This document shows, piece after piece, positions 26,975 through 35,381 of a DNA stretch of 64,000 nt. A program made the translations under genes and the position numbers. The notes beneath the pieces were generated by a model, which did not search any database, was not told where the DNA came from, and saw only the letters and a program-made list of their open reading frames with translations. Numbering within the stretch: position 1 is the stretch's first letter; the number at the start of each line of letters is the position of its first letter. This DNA is from Aporhodopirellula rubra (GTDB taxonomy: Bacteria; Planctomycetota; Planctomycetia; Pirellulales; Pirellulaceae), in NCBI RefSeq assembly GCF_014192335.1, contig NZ_JACHXU010000021.1, positions 82,335-146,334 of the forward strand, read 5' to 3'.

Positions 26975-28222
26975 CTAGAGTTCTTCTTCGATCGTTTCCT
27001 TGGAAGCCCGCGTGCCCAAGGCACCCCAGAGCCCGTAGGGACTTTGCGAACCAGGGCGAGGATCCGGAGCAACGTTGGACAGGCGAACCGGAGTCGCTTG
27101 TCGGTTTCCCGATTCAATCGAGTCGGTCACGAACTTGACGGCACCGTCGGCCATCAAGATGTGAACGCCGCCTTGGTGCCGACTGCTCGGGGGCAGCGTT
27201 CCGTCGTCGCGGTGCGGACGCCAATCACCATTATCGTCGTGACAGGCGGCTTCGTTGGGCGGCAAAATCGTGTTGAAGCCGGAGTACAAGCCGTAACCGC
27301 TTGCCCAGCGATAGCCGCGTCCATAGCGAAGAGTCCAAGAGTCGGAATCCTTTGCATTCACGTTCGTCGTAGCACGCCAGAACAAAGGCCGTTCTGGATC
27401 TCGCTCGCTTTGGCAGGCCTCGGGGTTCGTATACGCACCGGTAACCTTACCTGGATTGGTGCGAACGTCTCGGTCACCGAGGTCAGTCGCAATCTCACCA
27501 GCGACGACGGTGTTGGCAAGCCCGTCTAAAATGTCCCGGAACCCAGTTTGCGAACGAGCAATGAAGGCACCGCGGCAAGCAGCTCGGCCCTCTTGCGCCG
27601 AATCCGAATCCTCCACAGTGAGGCTCCACCAAGCGCGGGTGCCTCTGTTTAAACGCTCGATCGAATCTCCCATGCAAGCGGCATAATTTGTCCGCCCTTG
27701 AGCTGGCACACCACGCCCCGGATCGCTGGGGCAGCGAAGGGTCGGCAGCTCGGTAATCCAAGGTGCGTAGAACCAACCGCGGCGTTCATTGGAACCTTCG
27801 TCGACATCATGGGAGGGACCAAAGGGCTGCCAAGGTCCACCGGGACGTAACGAACCATCGGGCATCGAAACCAGTGGGTTGCTAATCTGTTCCCAGATTG
27901 CTTGCTGTTCCAGGAAAGGTAGGATCCCGACCAGGAAGCTGTTTTGCATCTGGTTGGTGTCAACTCGAGGGTCGTGCTCAGGCACGTTGGGTTCCGCTGG
28001 ACCACTCATGTGCTGCGGCATCTTGTTGTAAGCCGCGTGGTAATTGTGGATCCCCAAGCCGATCTGTTTGAAGTTGTTACTGCAGCTCATGCGACGGGCT
28101 GCTTCGCGAGCCGCCTGGACGGCGGGGAGCAACAGCCCCACAAGAACTCCGATGATCGCAATCACCACTAAGAGTTCGACGAGAGTAAATGCAGCTCGGT
28201 GCTGCCGACGCAAGAAAAACAT
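26975..28222 (-). CDS. DUF1559 (SBP_bac_10) prepilin-like protein
   Basis: The start is ATG 28222 (MFFLRRQHR), preceded by TGAGGTG; the ORF extension to 28243 is not needed. The N-terminus has the type IV prepilin signature: AAFTLVELLVVIAIIGVLVG followed by LLLPAVQAAREAARRMSCSN. The DUF1559 domain then continues NFKQIGLGIHNYHAAYNKMP. The C-terminus has the family's HQGGVHILMADGAVKFV motif (H-x-D-G). The 415-residue length is typical. DUF1559 proteins are numerous in planctomycetes and are thought to be pseudopilins exported by a type II/IV-like machine; substrates are unknown. An insertion sequence sits about 140 bases upstream and may affect its promoter. Confidence 0.95.
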   Translation of the reverse strand: MFFLRRQHRAAFTLVELLVVIAIIGVLVGLLLPAVQAAREAARRMSCSNNFKQIGLGIHNYHAAYNKMPQHMSGPAEPNVPEHDPRVDTNQMQNSFLVGILPFLEQQAIWEQISNPLVSMPDGSLRPGGPWQPFGPSHDVDEGSNERRGWFYAPWITELPTLRCPSDPGRGVPAQGRTNYAACMGDSIERLNRGTRAWWSLTVEDSDSAQEGRAACRGAFIARSQTGFRDILDGLANTVVAGEIATDLGDRDVRTNPGKVTGAYTNPEACQSERDPERPLFWRATTNVNAKDSDSWTLRYGRGYRWASGYGLYSGFNTILPPNEAACHDDNGDWRPHRDDGTLPPSSRHQGGVHILMADGAVKFVTDSIESGNRQATPVRLSNVAPDPRPGSQSPYGLWGALGTRASKETIEEEL

Positions 28223-28409
28223 GTTTCCACACCTCAGAATCAAAATGGACAGAACACAACACGGGCGTCATCGACGACCTTCTGACCAATAGTAGTGTGG
28301 ATCATAAAGTTGTAAAGTACGCTTTCACGTAAAACGCCTACGATTCCTTGTCATTCGTATTTGGTGTCAATTTTGACACTTCTTGCTAATCTCCACCATG
28401 TTTGGTTAT

Positions 28410-29567
28410 TCAACCTGCGGTTGGAGCCGGGATTTCCTTGCGTTTCATCCAGTTTTGAAACTGTAGCAGGATATGACGAACGATCGTTCGTCGTCGTCGC
28501 CATTTATACCGCACCTTCTCCAGGTAGCGAAGCACTCGGTTGCATCGCTCAACATGATTGTTCGTTCGTACTTTGCTGCGTACCGAAACAGGATGATCGA
28601 GATAGCTCAACAGCTTGACCATGTTCTCCTTCCGGAGAACCTCAAGTGATTTGGCTAAATGCTCGTTGGCCAGATAAGATCGGTTACGTCTCATGCGTCG
28701 CCAAATCTTCCAGGCCTGATCTTGGCTGCGACGCACCGCGAAGAGTTCGTGCAAATCGACGACGAATCGACGAAGCACTCCGAGCTCCGGTGACAGTTCG
28801 AGCAATTCAGTCAAGGTCGATTTGTCTTGGGAGGTTAAGTTCGAGTTCTTGGTCACAATCAAGTGCCTTCGCCGAAACAGTCGATCGGCTTGGTCTCGCT
28901 GCTCCTTGAGCTTCTTAGCTCTCGCACGCTGGCGTCGACTTGGGCGACCTCGGCCCTTTTTGATTCGTTTGGGCTTGATCGCCCGCCTGACTTCACGAAC
29001 CGCGTCCAAAACGTGATCATTGACTTCCGAGATGACGTGGAACACGCAGAGTTGATGGTCGGCATCGGACCAGACTTCAGCGATCGTTTTGGGATACAAC
29101 GGCGAACGATCTGAGATTACCGTTTCAGGTGAAAACCCATGGTTTTTCAGGTTTCGTAAGAACCTCAGCATGTGCGCCGCATCGTTCTTGGACACCAACG
29201 CACAGGCAATCGGGTTGTCAGAAACCGGATCGCTGGCGAGCAACACGACTCGATGTCCAAGGTGGATTTCGTCAACACAAAGCGAGCCGGAAAAGTCGCT
29301 TAGAACCTTGGCACGAAACTCAGCCCCATCAAATTTGCGAATAGCGTAATCCAAACAATCATAGAGAAACCCGGTAGACAACGTGAGCAAGAAGTCTCGC
29401 CGCATCGCCTCAGCGACAGCTGTCGTGTTGAGCTTATCGACCAAGATTCGATCAATGACAGCCTGCCGTACTTTGTTGTCGTACCTGGCCTTTGGTTCGA
29501 TGTCCTGCGGGGAAGTGCTGAAAGTCTTGCAGCAGCGACAGTTCGCAGCGTACTCGCCGTAATGCAC
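28410..29567 (-). CDS. DDE transposase, N-terminus in a broken or shifted frame
   Basis: The frame encodes LCVDEIHLGHRVVLLASDPV, VISDRSPLYPKTIAEVW and, near the end, RTNNHVERCNRVLRYLEKVR, consistent with a D-D-E catalytic domain of an ISL3-like or related transposase. It nominally starts with GTG at 29567, but the same frame continues upstream into a zinc-finger segment (CHPRKAACPKCGKLGRRK then RRVRSIAFQEELW and CRCC) up to a TAA next to a six-A run (29705-29710 on the plus strand as T6). An ATG at 29715 reads into that A-run in the neighbouring frame. Loss of one A would join ATG to the zinc finger (MLKTPVRTIREFCHP). Either a one-base insertion has disabled the gene or slippage at A6 is used. 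Confidence 0.75.
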   Translation of the reverse strand: MHYGEYAANCRCCKTFSTSPQDIEPKARYDNKVRQAVIDRILVDKLNTTAVAEAMRRDFLLTLSTGFLYDCLDYAIRKFDGAEFRAKVLSDFSGSLCVDEIHLGHRVVLLASDPVSDNPIACALVSKNDAAHMLRFLRNLKNHGFSPETVISDRSPLYPKTIAEVWSDADHQLCVFHVISEVNDHVLDAVREVRRAIKPKRIKKGRGRPSRRQRARAKKLKEQRDQADRLFRRRHLIVTKNSNLTSQDKSTLTELLELSPELGVLRRFVVDLHELFAVRRSQDQAWKIWRRMRRNRSYLANEHLAKSLEVLRKENMVKLLSYLDHPVSVRSKVRTNNHVERCNRVLRYLEKVRYKWRRRRTIVRHILLQFQNWMKRKEIPAPTAG

Positions 29568-29729
29568 TACCCTCCAGAGTTCCTCCTGAAATGCTATCGA
29601 CCGAACGCGGCGAATTCGAATTCGCTTGCGTCGTCCGAGCTTTCCACATTTTGGGCAGGCTGCCTTTCGCGGATGGCAGAATTCTCGTATCGTGCGGACG
29701 GGTGTTTTTTAGCATCCATGCCTGGTTCC

Positions 29730-29782
29730 TTTTTTTGTGTCCTCAGAAAACCCAAATAAAAGCAATCAGGTTTTTTTGTGTC
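29730..29782. repeat. 12-bp direct repeat TTTTTTTGTGTC, two copies
   Basis: Copies at 29730-29741 and 29771-29782, 41 bp apart, within the upstream end of the insertion sequence. They are candidate transposase-binding repeats. Confidence 0.6.
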
Positions 29783-30054
29783 TACACCAATGCGATCGCG
29801 GTGGAGATTAGCGAGAAGTGTCGAATATTTTCTGTTTTAAGCAAGACTCTAGTGCGAGACGCAAAAAGTTTTCATCACTTGCGAGCGATGACAATTTCAA
29901 TTGGTCATTGCTCGACTGTTGAAAGTCCCGTGTGCTCGAATCGCGATCACGGTACACATTGAGACGATCCGAAGGCTGAGCCGTCAAGATTCAAAGCACT
30001 CGATCAATATTATCAAGCTCTGTGAGAGGGATCGCCGGCAAGCGCCAATTCACT

Positions 30055-30783
30055 TCAAGGACCTAGTTGGTTGGTGAGAAGACGCTTCGGAATGGCCAGG
30101 AGATCCACCGCGATGTCCGCGAAGATGGCGCGACCCTTCGTCAGCCAAGCGGCTGCGAATGACCAAACCGCGACCCATTCCATCCAAAACAGAAAGTTGT
30201 ATTCGTTGAGCCACGACTTCCACTGAGACGATGCAATAAATAAGTAAGCACCCATGGACATCATGGCGGTCAAGATCACAAGACCGCTGATTCGATAGAT
30301 CAAGTTCCGCTCGGCGAGATGTGGCGCAGGTTCACTCTTAGTATCCCGATCACTGGGGAAGTGATACAGCGAGTAAAACGCGAGCGTCAGAAAGAATGCT
30401 CCGCCGCTGAGCGTGTGCAGGTAGCCAATCACCGATTTTTGAATCAAGGGATCACTGTTCGCGTCGAGCGGGAACAAGGCAACCCCGATGGCGGATAGAC
30501 AACCCAGGTTTGCGGTCCAGCTCTCGATCCAGTCGTAACCTCGATAGCACAACAAGAAAATCCCAATGCCGCACATCGAGCCGACAAATACGTCTCGCAA
30601 TGCCGTGTGATAGTAGCTGCTAATGTTGTCTTGAAACGGGATATCAAATATCAGCCAACCCAGCGGACCTAAGATGACCGGCAGTAGCAACCCGATCATT
30701 CCCACACCGCGTCGGACGGCGAGATAGGAGACGACGAGCGTTCGTGTGCTATCGCTAAATTGTTCAATCATGGCCAGTTTCAT
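30055..30783 (-). CDS. DUF998-like integral membrane protein
   Basis: The 242-residue protein has about six hydrophobic helices: VGMIGLLLPVILGPLGWLIF, ALRDVFVGSMCGIGIFLLCY, LGCLSAIGVALFPLDANSDP, VIGYLHTLSGGAFFLTLAFY and two more. The ISSYYHTALRDVFVG block and the ALFP motif recur in uncharacterised bacterial membrane proteins related to DUF998; the assignment is by recollection of pattern, not search. It overlaps the upstream EEP gene by 4 bases (ATGA), so they are translationally coupled. The function is unknown. Confidence 0.7.
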   Translation of the reverse strand: MKLAMIEQFSDSTRTLVVSYLAVRRGVGMIGLLLPVILGPLGWLIFDIPFQDNISSYYHTALRDVFVGSMCGIGIFLLCYRGYDWIESWTANLGCLSAIGVALFPLDANSDPLIQKSVIGYLHTLSGGAFFLTLAFYSLYHFPSDRDTKSEPAPHLAERNLIYRISGLVILTAMMSMGAYLFIASSQWKSWLNEYNFLFWMEWVAVWSFAAAWLTKGRAIFADIAVDLLAIPKRLLTNQLGP

Positions 30784-31844
30784 ACCCTCGAAGTTAGCTC
30801 GGCCGCCTCTTCCTTATCAGTTTCGCGTCTCTCGAGAGGCTCTTGCTCCGTCTTCCTCGCTGGCTCGCATTGCAGGTCTAGCAACATCGGAAAATGATCG
30901 GATCCGACCCAACCAAGCCGTTCGATCCGTCGCAGCGTGAAGTGACGGGAGTGAAACACGTGGTCAAGCGGAAATCGCATCCACCAGTGCTTGGCATTGA
31001 ACGAGTTGAAAAAACCACGGCCTCGACGTGGATCCAGCATTCCACTGAGACGCAGAAAAAGACGCGACGTCGACGACCAAGCAACGTCGTTCAAGTCGCC
31101 ACCAATCAGCGCGGGACGATGCTCAGCTTCCAAATCACGTCCGTACAGAATCAATTCTGCATCGCGAGCAGCGGAGTCGTTATCGCGAATCGGTTCGGGT
31201 GGTCTCGGATGAACCGCCAACACTCGAATTCTCTCGCCCGATGGCATCTCGACCTCCGCATCTATCGAAGGCACGTCGTCGGTGACTCGGAAACGAATTT
31301 CGCTCTGGACGATCGGAAACTTCGACAACAAAAGCATTCCGTACCAATTGTCTTGAGGAAACGCGATCTGATGGGAATAACGCTTGCGGAATGGCTCGAT
31401 TGCATTCATCCAGCGATCATCCACTTCCAACACAATCGCCAAGTCGGGGTCCGCATCGGCAATCGTCTTCATCCACAGGTCGTGCTGCGTATTTTCCAAT
31501 TCGACGTTGGAGATGACGACGCATAATCGGCGGTCGTCATCGAAAGTCTCCGCTAACTTTGTCTGTGGCGAAACCAGCGGTGTGTAAGGTGTGATGCCAT
31601 AAGCAAGCCATCCAAGAATCAAGACGGTGAGTAATCCAACCGTCCAATTCAAGATCGTACTCGAGTCATGAAATCGAGCCGCTAGGAAGTAGGCGCCGGC
31701 AGCGACGACCGTGATCACCGCTAGCTGCACGTGGGGAAAATCCCACGCACGTATCAGCCAATGAGGATGGTTGCTGATCGTCGATAACGATCCGGCCGCA
31801 ATGACGACTAGCAGAGTAACGGTAAATATAGAGAACGGAAACAC
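30780..31844 (-). CDS. Membrane-anchored endonuclease/exonuclease/phosphatase (EEP) family protein
   Basis: The N-terminal third has three hydrophobic segments (MFPFSIFTVTLLVVIAAGSL, VQLAVITVVAAGAYFLAARF, TVGLLTVLILGWLAYGI). The rest is the EEP fold: VVISNVELENTQHDLW, DLAIVLEVDDRW, IRVLAVHPRPPEP, ALIGGDLNDVAWS and DHVFHSRHFTLRRIERLGWV followed by GSDHFPML. The Glu, GGDLND and SDHFP residues are the metal and catalytic sites of DNase I-like phosphodiesterases. Membrane-anchored EEPs of this layout are common, and the substrate is unknown. It is co-transcribed with the downstream DUF998-like gene. Confidence 0.85.
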   Translation of the reverse strand: MFPFSIFTVTLLVVIAAGSLSTISNHPHWLIRAWDFPHVQLAVITVVAAGAYFLAARFHDSSTILNWTVGLLTVLILGWLAYGITPYTPLVSPQTKLAETFDDDRRLCVVISNVELENTQHDLWMKTIADADPDLAIVLEVDDRWMNAIEPFRKRYSHQIAFPQDNWYGMLLLSKFPIVQSEIRFRVTDDVPSIDAEVEMPSGERIRVLAVHPRPPEPIRDNDSAARDAELILYGRDLEAEHRPALIGGDLNDVAWSSTSRLFLRLSGMLDPRRGRGFFNSFNAKHWWMRFPLDHVFHSRHFTLRRIERLGWVGSDHFPMLLDLQCEPARKTEQEPLERRETDKEEAAELTSRV

Positions 31845-32092
31845 GGTGCAGACCTATCATGCGTCGTTTCGATAGCTGCCCAGGCAGATGCCGGGCGGGA
31901 TGCCTCCTATTCGGTATTCCCATCGCGTCAACAATAAGTGCGATAGTCTTCCAGTCTGTCAGTCTGTTAGGTACCAAACGACAGGCTGGAAGTCTCTCCC
32001 ACGTCGTCGACCTCGGCAGCTATTGTTTACGCAATGCGTACAGCAACGAAGGCCGCGTTAATTTGGCCGCTGATAGGACTTTCCGACCGGAT

Positions 32093-32362
32093 TCACGGTT
32101 TCAGTTTCCAACCGACCAAGACTCCTAGGCCGAAACACCAGCACGCGGCGACATCGGGTTTTTCCCGAGCATATTCTTTCATCAACGTCAGCAGATCTTT
32201 GGCAGGTTCCGAAACGTAGTGCTTAGCCGCGACTTGACCTTGCTGGGCAGCGTAAGTGGCAGCGCGTTCAGCCGTTACCCTCGCCGTGTCGCCGATGGTG
32301 TCGAGCGTTGACGGCGAAGATGAGACATGACCAGACTGTGTGACGGGTGTAGTAGCAGACAT
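32093..32362 (-). CDS. Small DUF883/ElaB-like membrane-anchored protein
   Basis: The 89-residue product has an Ala/Gln-rich amphipathic region (TARVTAERAATYAAQQGQVA), a second helix (PAKDLLTLMKEYAREKPDVA) and a C-terminal glycine-containing anchor (CFGLGVLVGWKLKP). This is the layout of DUF883/ElaB-like proteins, in which a 'KPxxxxxxxxGxGxxxG' tail anchors the protein. It is the last of five same-strand genes starting with csbD. The role is unknown, probably envelope stress. Confidence 0.75.
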   Translation of the reverse strand: MSATTPVTQSGHVSSSPSTLDTIGDTARVTAERAATYAAQQGQVAAKHYVSEPAKDLLTLMKEYAREKPDVAACWCFGLGVLVGWKLKP

Positions 32363-32368
32363 GGGAAT

Positions 32369-32875
32369 TTACCTTCGTGCAGGAATGGGAGAGGAAGCTG
32401 TCGAGGTTGCACGTTGCACTCGACTGTTCGTTTCGACGGTGTCAGGGAAAGACTCGGAACGCAGTTGGTTGCGGGCCGATGTGTCAGGAGAAATGATCGT
32501 TGCCTTGATCCAACGAAGATTTTCGACGAATTCGGACTTGGTTTCCGCGAGAGCGGACGAAGCAGCACGCAACATCGAAGATGCGATCCCCGCCAAAGCG
32601 ACGATCACCACCATCGTCACAGCGCAAACGATCAGAAGTGACCAACCGACCGTGATCTCGGCTTGCTCGTGCAAGATAAACCCCAGGGCGATCATCAACA
32701 CCGTGATCATCGACGCCCCAAGCGTCGCTGCTGTGCCGCCGAGCGCGAGCGCTGAGATCGCTTTGCGTCTCGCCTCCTGGGAGTCGACGGAGAGCAGCTC
32801 GAGTTGTAGCTCGAACAAGTCGAAACAATCGCGAATGACTTGACGAAATCCGTTTTGGATATTGGAGTCGCTCAT
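32369..32875 (-). CDS. Holin-X-like (phage_holin_3_6) membrane protein
   Basis: The 168-residue protein begins MSDSNIQNGFRQVIRDCFDL and continues FELQLELLSVDSQEAR. Two long hydrophobic helices (ATLGASMITVLMIALGFILH, WSLLIVCAVTMVVIVALAGI) and a charged C-terminus follow (LAETKSEFVENLRWIKATI). This fits the 'actinobacterial holin-X/phage holin family' proteins, which despite the name are chromosomal and widespread in stress clusters. ATG 32875 is preferred over 32887, which overlaps the upstream stop. It belongs to the csbD-led set. Confidence 0.78.
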   Translation of the reverse strand: MSDSNIQNGFRQVIRDCFDLFELQLELLSVDSQEARRKAISALALGGTAATLGASMITVLMIALGFILHEQAEITVGWSLLIVCAVTMVVIVALAGIASSMLRAASSALAETKSEFVENLRWIKATIISPDTSARNQLRSESFPDTVETNSRVQRATSTASSPIPARR

Positions 32876-32879
32876 CGGT

Positions 32880-33107
32880 TCAACCATTCCACTTTCGTTT
32901 AACGAACCAACCGATCGCGATGCCGATGACAGCCGATGTGGTCACGGCGACAACCGGGTACCGTCCGATGACGCTGGCGATACGATCGTCTGAGGCCATC
33001 CCGGTGGGTAATGACATTGGCGTACTTCGGTGCATCGAAGTTCGATGCACGTCCATCTGGCGATGCAGTGACACTGGTTCACGAAATTTTTCGATCGGGG
33101 CAATCAT
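32880..33107 (-). CDS. Small membrane-anchored protein with DUF883-type tail
   Basis: The 75-residue product ends RIASVIGRYPVVAVTTSAVI then GIAIGWFVKRKWNG, a single C-terminal helix with a Gly-x-x-x-Gly pattern and basic end, as in DUF883 tails. The N-terminal half is short and His/Arg-rich with no family resemblance. The start overlaps the previous stop by 4 bases (ATGA), supporting translation. Confidence 0.7.
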   Translation of the reverse strand: MIAPIEKFREPVSLHRQMDVHRTSMHRSTPMSLPTGMASDDRIASVIGRYPVVAVTTSAVIGIAIGWFVKRKWNG

Positions 33108-33559
33108 GAGAACGCCTCATTGGTTGAGTGAACGTCAACCGGCGTCGGCGAGTGAGCTTCTGTCGCAGTTGAGGGTCTACTCGCCGATCGCATGAACGAT
33201 TGCGACAAATGTTGTGTCAACATCGAAGTGCCGGATTTCATAGCCATGGTCGCTGCGGCCGCGACCAACCCGCTCAGCAAGCCTCGCTTTGCAGCTTTGG
33301 TTTCCGCTGTCGAGCTGCCATCAACATTCCTAACAATCACTTCCGAGCTCTTTCGCGACTGCGGAACCAACATGTAACCCGCGATAGCGACAGCGGCCAT
33401 GATGGCAACGGGATGTTGCCGAAACTGGTACTTCCAATCGGTCATCTGACGAACCTGTTGCCGAGCCATGTCGACGTCGTACGGCAGTTCGCTGCGAATC
33501 TGCTGCATTCGAGCTCGAATTGCCTCGGATTGTTTACGTGTGGCGAGTGTGTTGGTCAT
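33104..33559 (-). CDS. DUF3618-like membrane protein
   Basis: The 151-residue protein from ATG 33559 reads MTNTLATRKQSEAIRARMQQ, then DVDMARQQVRQMTDWKYQFR and QHPVAIMAAVAIAGYMLVP, a helix-plus-anchor layout like DUF3618. A second Ala/Gly-rich helix follows (GLLSGLVAAAATMAMKSGTS). The C-terminus is Ser/Thr-rich. An upstream in-frame ATG at 33568 is possible. It overlaps the next gene by 4 bases. Confidence 0.72.
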   Translation of the reverse strand: MTNTLATRKQSEAIRARMQQIRSELPYDVDMARQQVRQMTDWKYQFRQHPVAIMAAVAIAGYMLVPQSRKSSEVIVRNVDGSSTAETKAAKRGLLSGLVAAAATMAMKSGTSMLTQHLSQSFMRSASRPSTATEAHSPTPVDVHSTNEAFS

Positions 33560-33684
33560 CAGTCTCAAACTCAGGTGGAAAAGATATCTTTGGAACCCGA
33601 CGCCTTCGGCTACGCCTTGCGTGAAGCCTTCACGGCGAGGTCGGGTTAGACGAGTCGCCGCTTTGGGACAATTACAACCAGCGA

Positions 33685-34101
33685 CTATCGCCTGCGGCCC
33701 ATGAAAAACAGAGCGCCAGCGGCGATGCCGAGTCCGAATGCAATGGCGAGCGATTCGGCCGGTTTGGTGCGAACGGTCTCAGCAACTTTGACGGAGTAAT
33801 CACCCGTTTGACTGACCACGCGGCGTGCGTTCTGTTGCAGGTAGTGCTTCGCTTCATCAGCGTATCGCTGTGCAGCTTCGGCGACCTGCGACGCCCATGG
33901 GTTATCCGGGCCGAGAACCTTGGTCAGGAATTGCTCAACTTCGCGGCGTGTCGCGCCCGTCTTTTGCTGGACGACGCCCACGAGTTGCTCTGCCGAACCT
34001 TCGGCTCGCATTAGATCGTCATCAGTCAGTTGTCCCCATTGTTCTTTCAATCGCCCGGTGACTTCGTTCCAGTGACCCTTCAATTCTTCTCGCGTAACCA
34101 T
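33685..34101 (-). CDS. CsbD-family stress protein fused to a DUF883-like membrane tail
   Basis: From ATG 34101 (preceded by GGAGTTC) the N-terminus reads [20 protein letters not shown] followed by [20 protein letters not shown], the CsbD core ('GKWxQLKGxxKxxWGxLTDDDL'). After a linker, residues about 85-138 form a helix region and a C-terminal anchor: [20 protein letters not shown] and FFMGRRR, with the KP...G-x-G-x-x-x-G pattern of DUF883. CsbD alone is a cytosolic stress protein; the fusion tethers it to the membrane. It leads a compact five-gene unit (34101 to 32093). Confidence 0.88.
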   Translation of the reverse strand: MVTREELKGHWNEVTGRLKEQWGQLTDDDLMRAEGSAEQLVGVVQQKTGATRREVEQFLTKVLGPDNPWASQVAEAAQRYADEAKHYLQQNARRVVSQTGDYSVKVAETVRTKPAESLAIAFGLGIAAGALFFMGRRR

Positions 34102-34436
34102 AATGAACTCCAAAGTGTTTGCTGTGTGCCGTGGGACCTAACGAGGGAACACTACTTTGCATTTGACGTGCCAAAGCTCCAAGACCCGATAGGAAATGGG
34201 ACTTTTCGCCAAAACGCGATAGCGATACTGGCCGCTGACGAATCGAATTGGTCGATAAAAGACCACTTGTAGAGTTGTGACGGCTCGCGCGAGGGTTCGT
34301 AAAACGGCGAACCTTCCAAGCACGTAGCTTAAGGAGAGCTTTGTTCCTTCCCCAGAGCGTAGCCCGGCGTAGCGAAGGAACAGCAATTGCATCGCCATCG
34401 AGTAAGCACTGCTTTTCTCAACTCACAAAGACCTCG
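34102..34436. promoter_or_regulatory. Divergent intergenic region between csbD and yihY
   Basis: Both flanking genes point away, so their promoters must lie here. It contains a 9-bp inverted repeat (TGTTCCTTC at 34342-34350, GAAGGAACA at 34374-34382). No sigma-specific -35/-10 pair can be defended by eye. A minus-strand open frame inside it looks spurious. Confidence 0.5.
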
Positions 34437-35375
34437 ATGTTAGCTCTTCGACTTTTACAACAAACGGTCAGTGGATTCGGTGAGCATCGTTGTGGTACGC
34501 TCGCCGCGTCGCTTGCGTACTACACTTTGTTCTCGTTGCCGCCGCTACTTTTCCTACTGGTCTTTACACTGACGACGTCGATCGGGTGGTACTACGGCGG
34601 CGACGAGGCCGAGGCGAAGGCGTTTACGATGGTCGAGCGACAGATCAGTAACATGATCGGCAATCAAGCAGCCGAAGACGAGATCGGCAAGATCATGCGA
34701 AGCAGTGCGAACGTCGGCGACGGCGGCTGGAAAGCGCTGATCGGCCTCGTTGGAATCTTGTTTGGGGCGACCGGAGTCGTGGCGTCTCTGCAGAGTTCGC
34801 TGAACCTGGTATGGGGAATCAAAGCTGACCCGGAAGTATCGTCCTGGAAGACCTTTGCCACGAAGCGGCTGCTCTCCTTTGGAATGATCTTGGGGCTTGG
34901 CTTCGTGCTGGTCGTTTCTTTCGTCATCAGTGGTGTCTTGGAAAGTCTCACGCAGATGGTCGGGAATTCGATCGGCTTCAACGCAGAACTCGGTTCAGCG
35001 ATCAATCAGCTCGTCTCGTTTCTCGTTATCACGGTGACCTTTGCCGCCATTTTTCGTTTTATGCCAGACGCGAAAATTCGCTGGCGAGACGTTTGGGTGG
35101 GCGCGGCGTTCACTTCGGTTCTCTTCTTGCTCGGGCGACTTGCGCTGTCCATCTACCTGTCATATTCTGACCCTGGGGAACAACTCGGCGCGGCGGCGGG
35201 ATCGTTGGCGGTGATCCTGGTGTGGGTGTACTACAGCGCCATGATCGTGTTGCTGGGAGCTGAGTTCACGAGAGTTTGGGTGACTCACTCCGGGCGGCGA
35301 CTAACGCCCGAACCAGGTGCGATTCGGTTTGTTGAACAAACGGTCGCCGAGGATGAGCCGAGCGAGATCGGGTGA
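34437..35375 (+). CDS. YihY/BrkB-family inner-membrane protein
   Basis: The 312-residue protein starting MLALRLLQQTVSGFGEHRCG has the family opening GTLAASLAYYTLFSLPPLLF, then ALIGLVGILFGATGVVASLQ, SSLNLVWGIKADP, ITVTFAAIFRFMPDAKIRWR and DVWVGAAFTSVLFLLGRLAL followed by AVILVWVYYSAMIVLLGAEF. About six transmembrane helices. The family was once called 'ribonuclease BN' in error; its true function is unknown. ATG 34437 matches the family start; the frame extension to 34341 reads through intergenic repeat-like DNA. Confidence 0.9.
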   Translation: MLALRLLQQTVSGFGEHRCGTLAASLAYYTLFSLPPLLFLLVFTLTTSIGWYYGGDEAEAKAFTMVERQISNMIGNQAAEDEIGKIMRSSANVGDGGWKALIGLVGILFGATGVVASLQSSLNLVWGIKADPEVSSWKTFATKRLLSFGMILGLGFVLVVSFVISGVLESLTQMVGNSIGFNAELGSAINQLVSFLVITVTFAAIFRFMPDAKIRWRDVWVGAAFTSVLFLLGRLALSIYLSYSDPGEQLGAAAGSLAVILVWVYYSAMIVLLGAEFTRVWVTHSGRRLTPEPGAIRFVEQTVAEDEPSEIG

Positions 35376-35381
35376 GCGTGC

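Larger units (their letters stand above)
28361..29790 (-). mobile_element. Insertion sequence with DDE-type transposase (ISL3-like, boundaries tentative)
   Basis: The transposase gene is flanked by TTGGTGT (28361-28367) and its inverse ACACCAA (29784-29790), with a further GACAC/GTGTC shared just inside each end. These are proposed as terminal inverted repeats. No clear target duplication was found, so the borders are provisional. Two copies of TTTTTTTGTGTC lie just inside the right end. Confidence 0.5.

Noticed and set aside
28361..29790. Precise target duplication of the DDE insertion sequence
   Set aside because: Flanking bases do not match; the borders therefore stay tentative.
34138..34398. 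Minus-strand 86-codon frame between csbD and yihY
   Set aside because: No ribosome site or family; it lies in divergent promoter DNA with repeat-like text.
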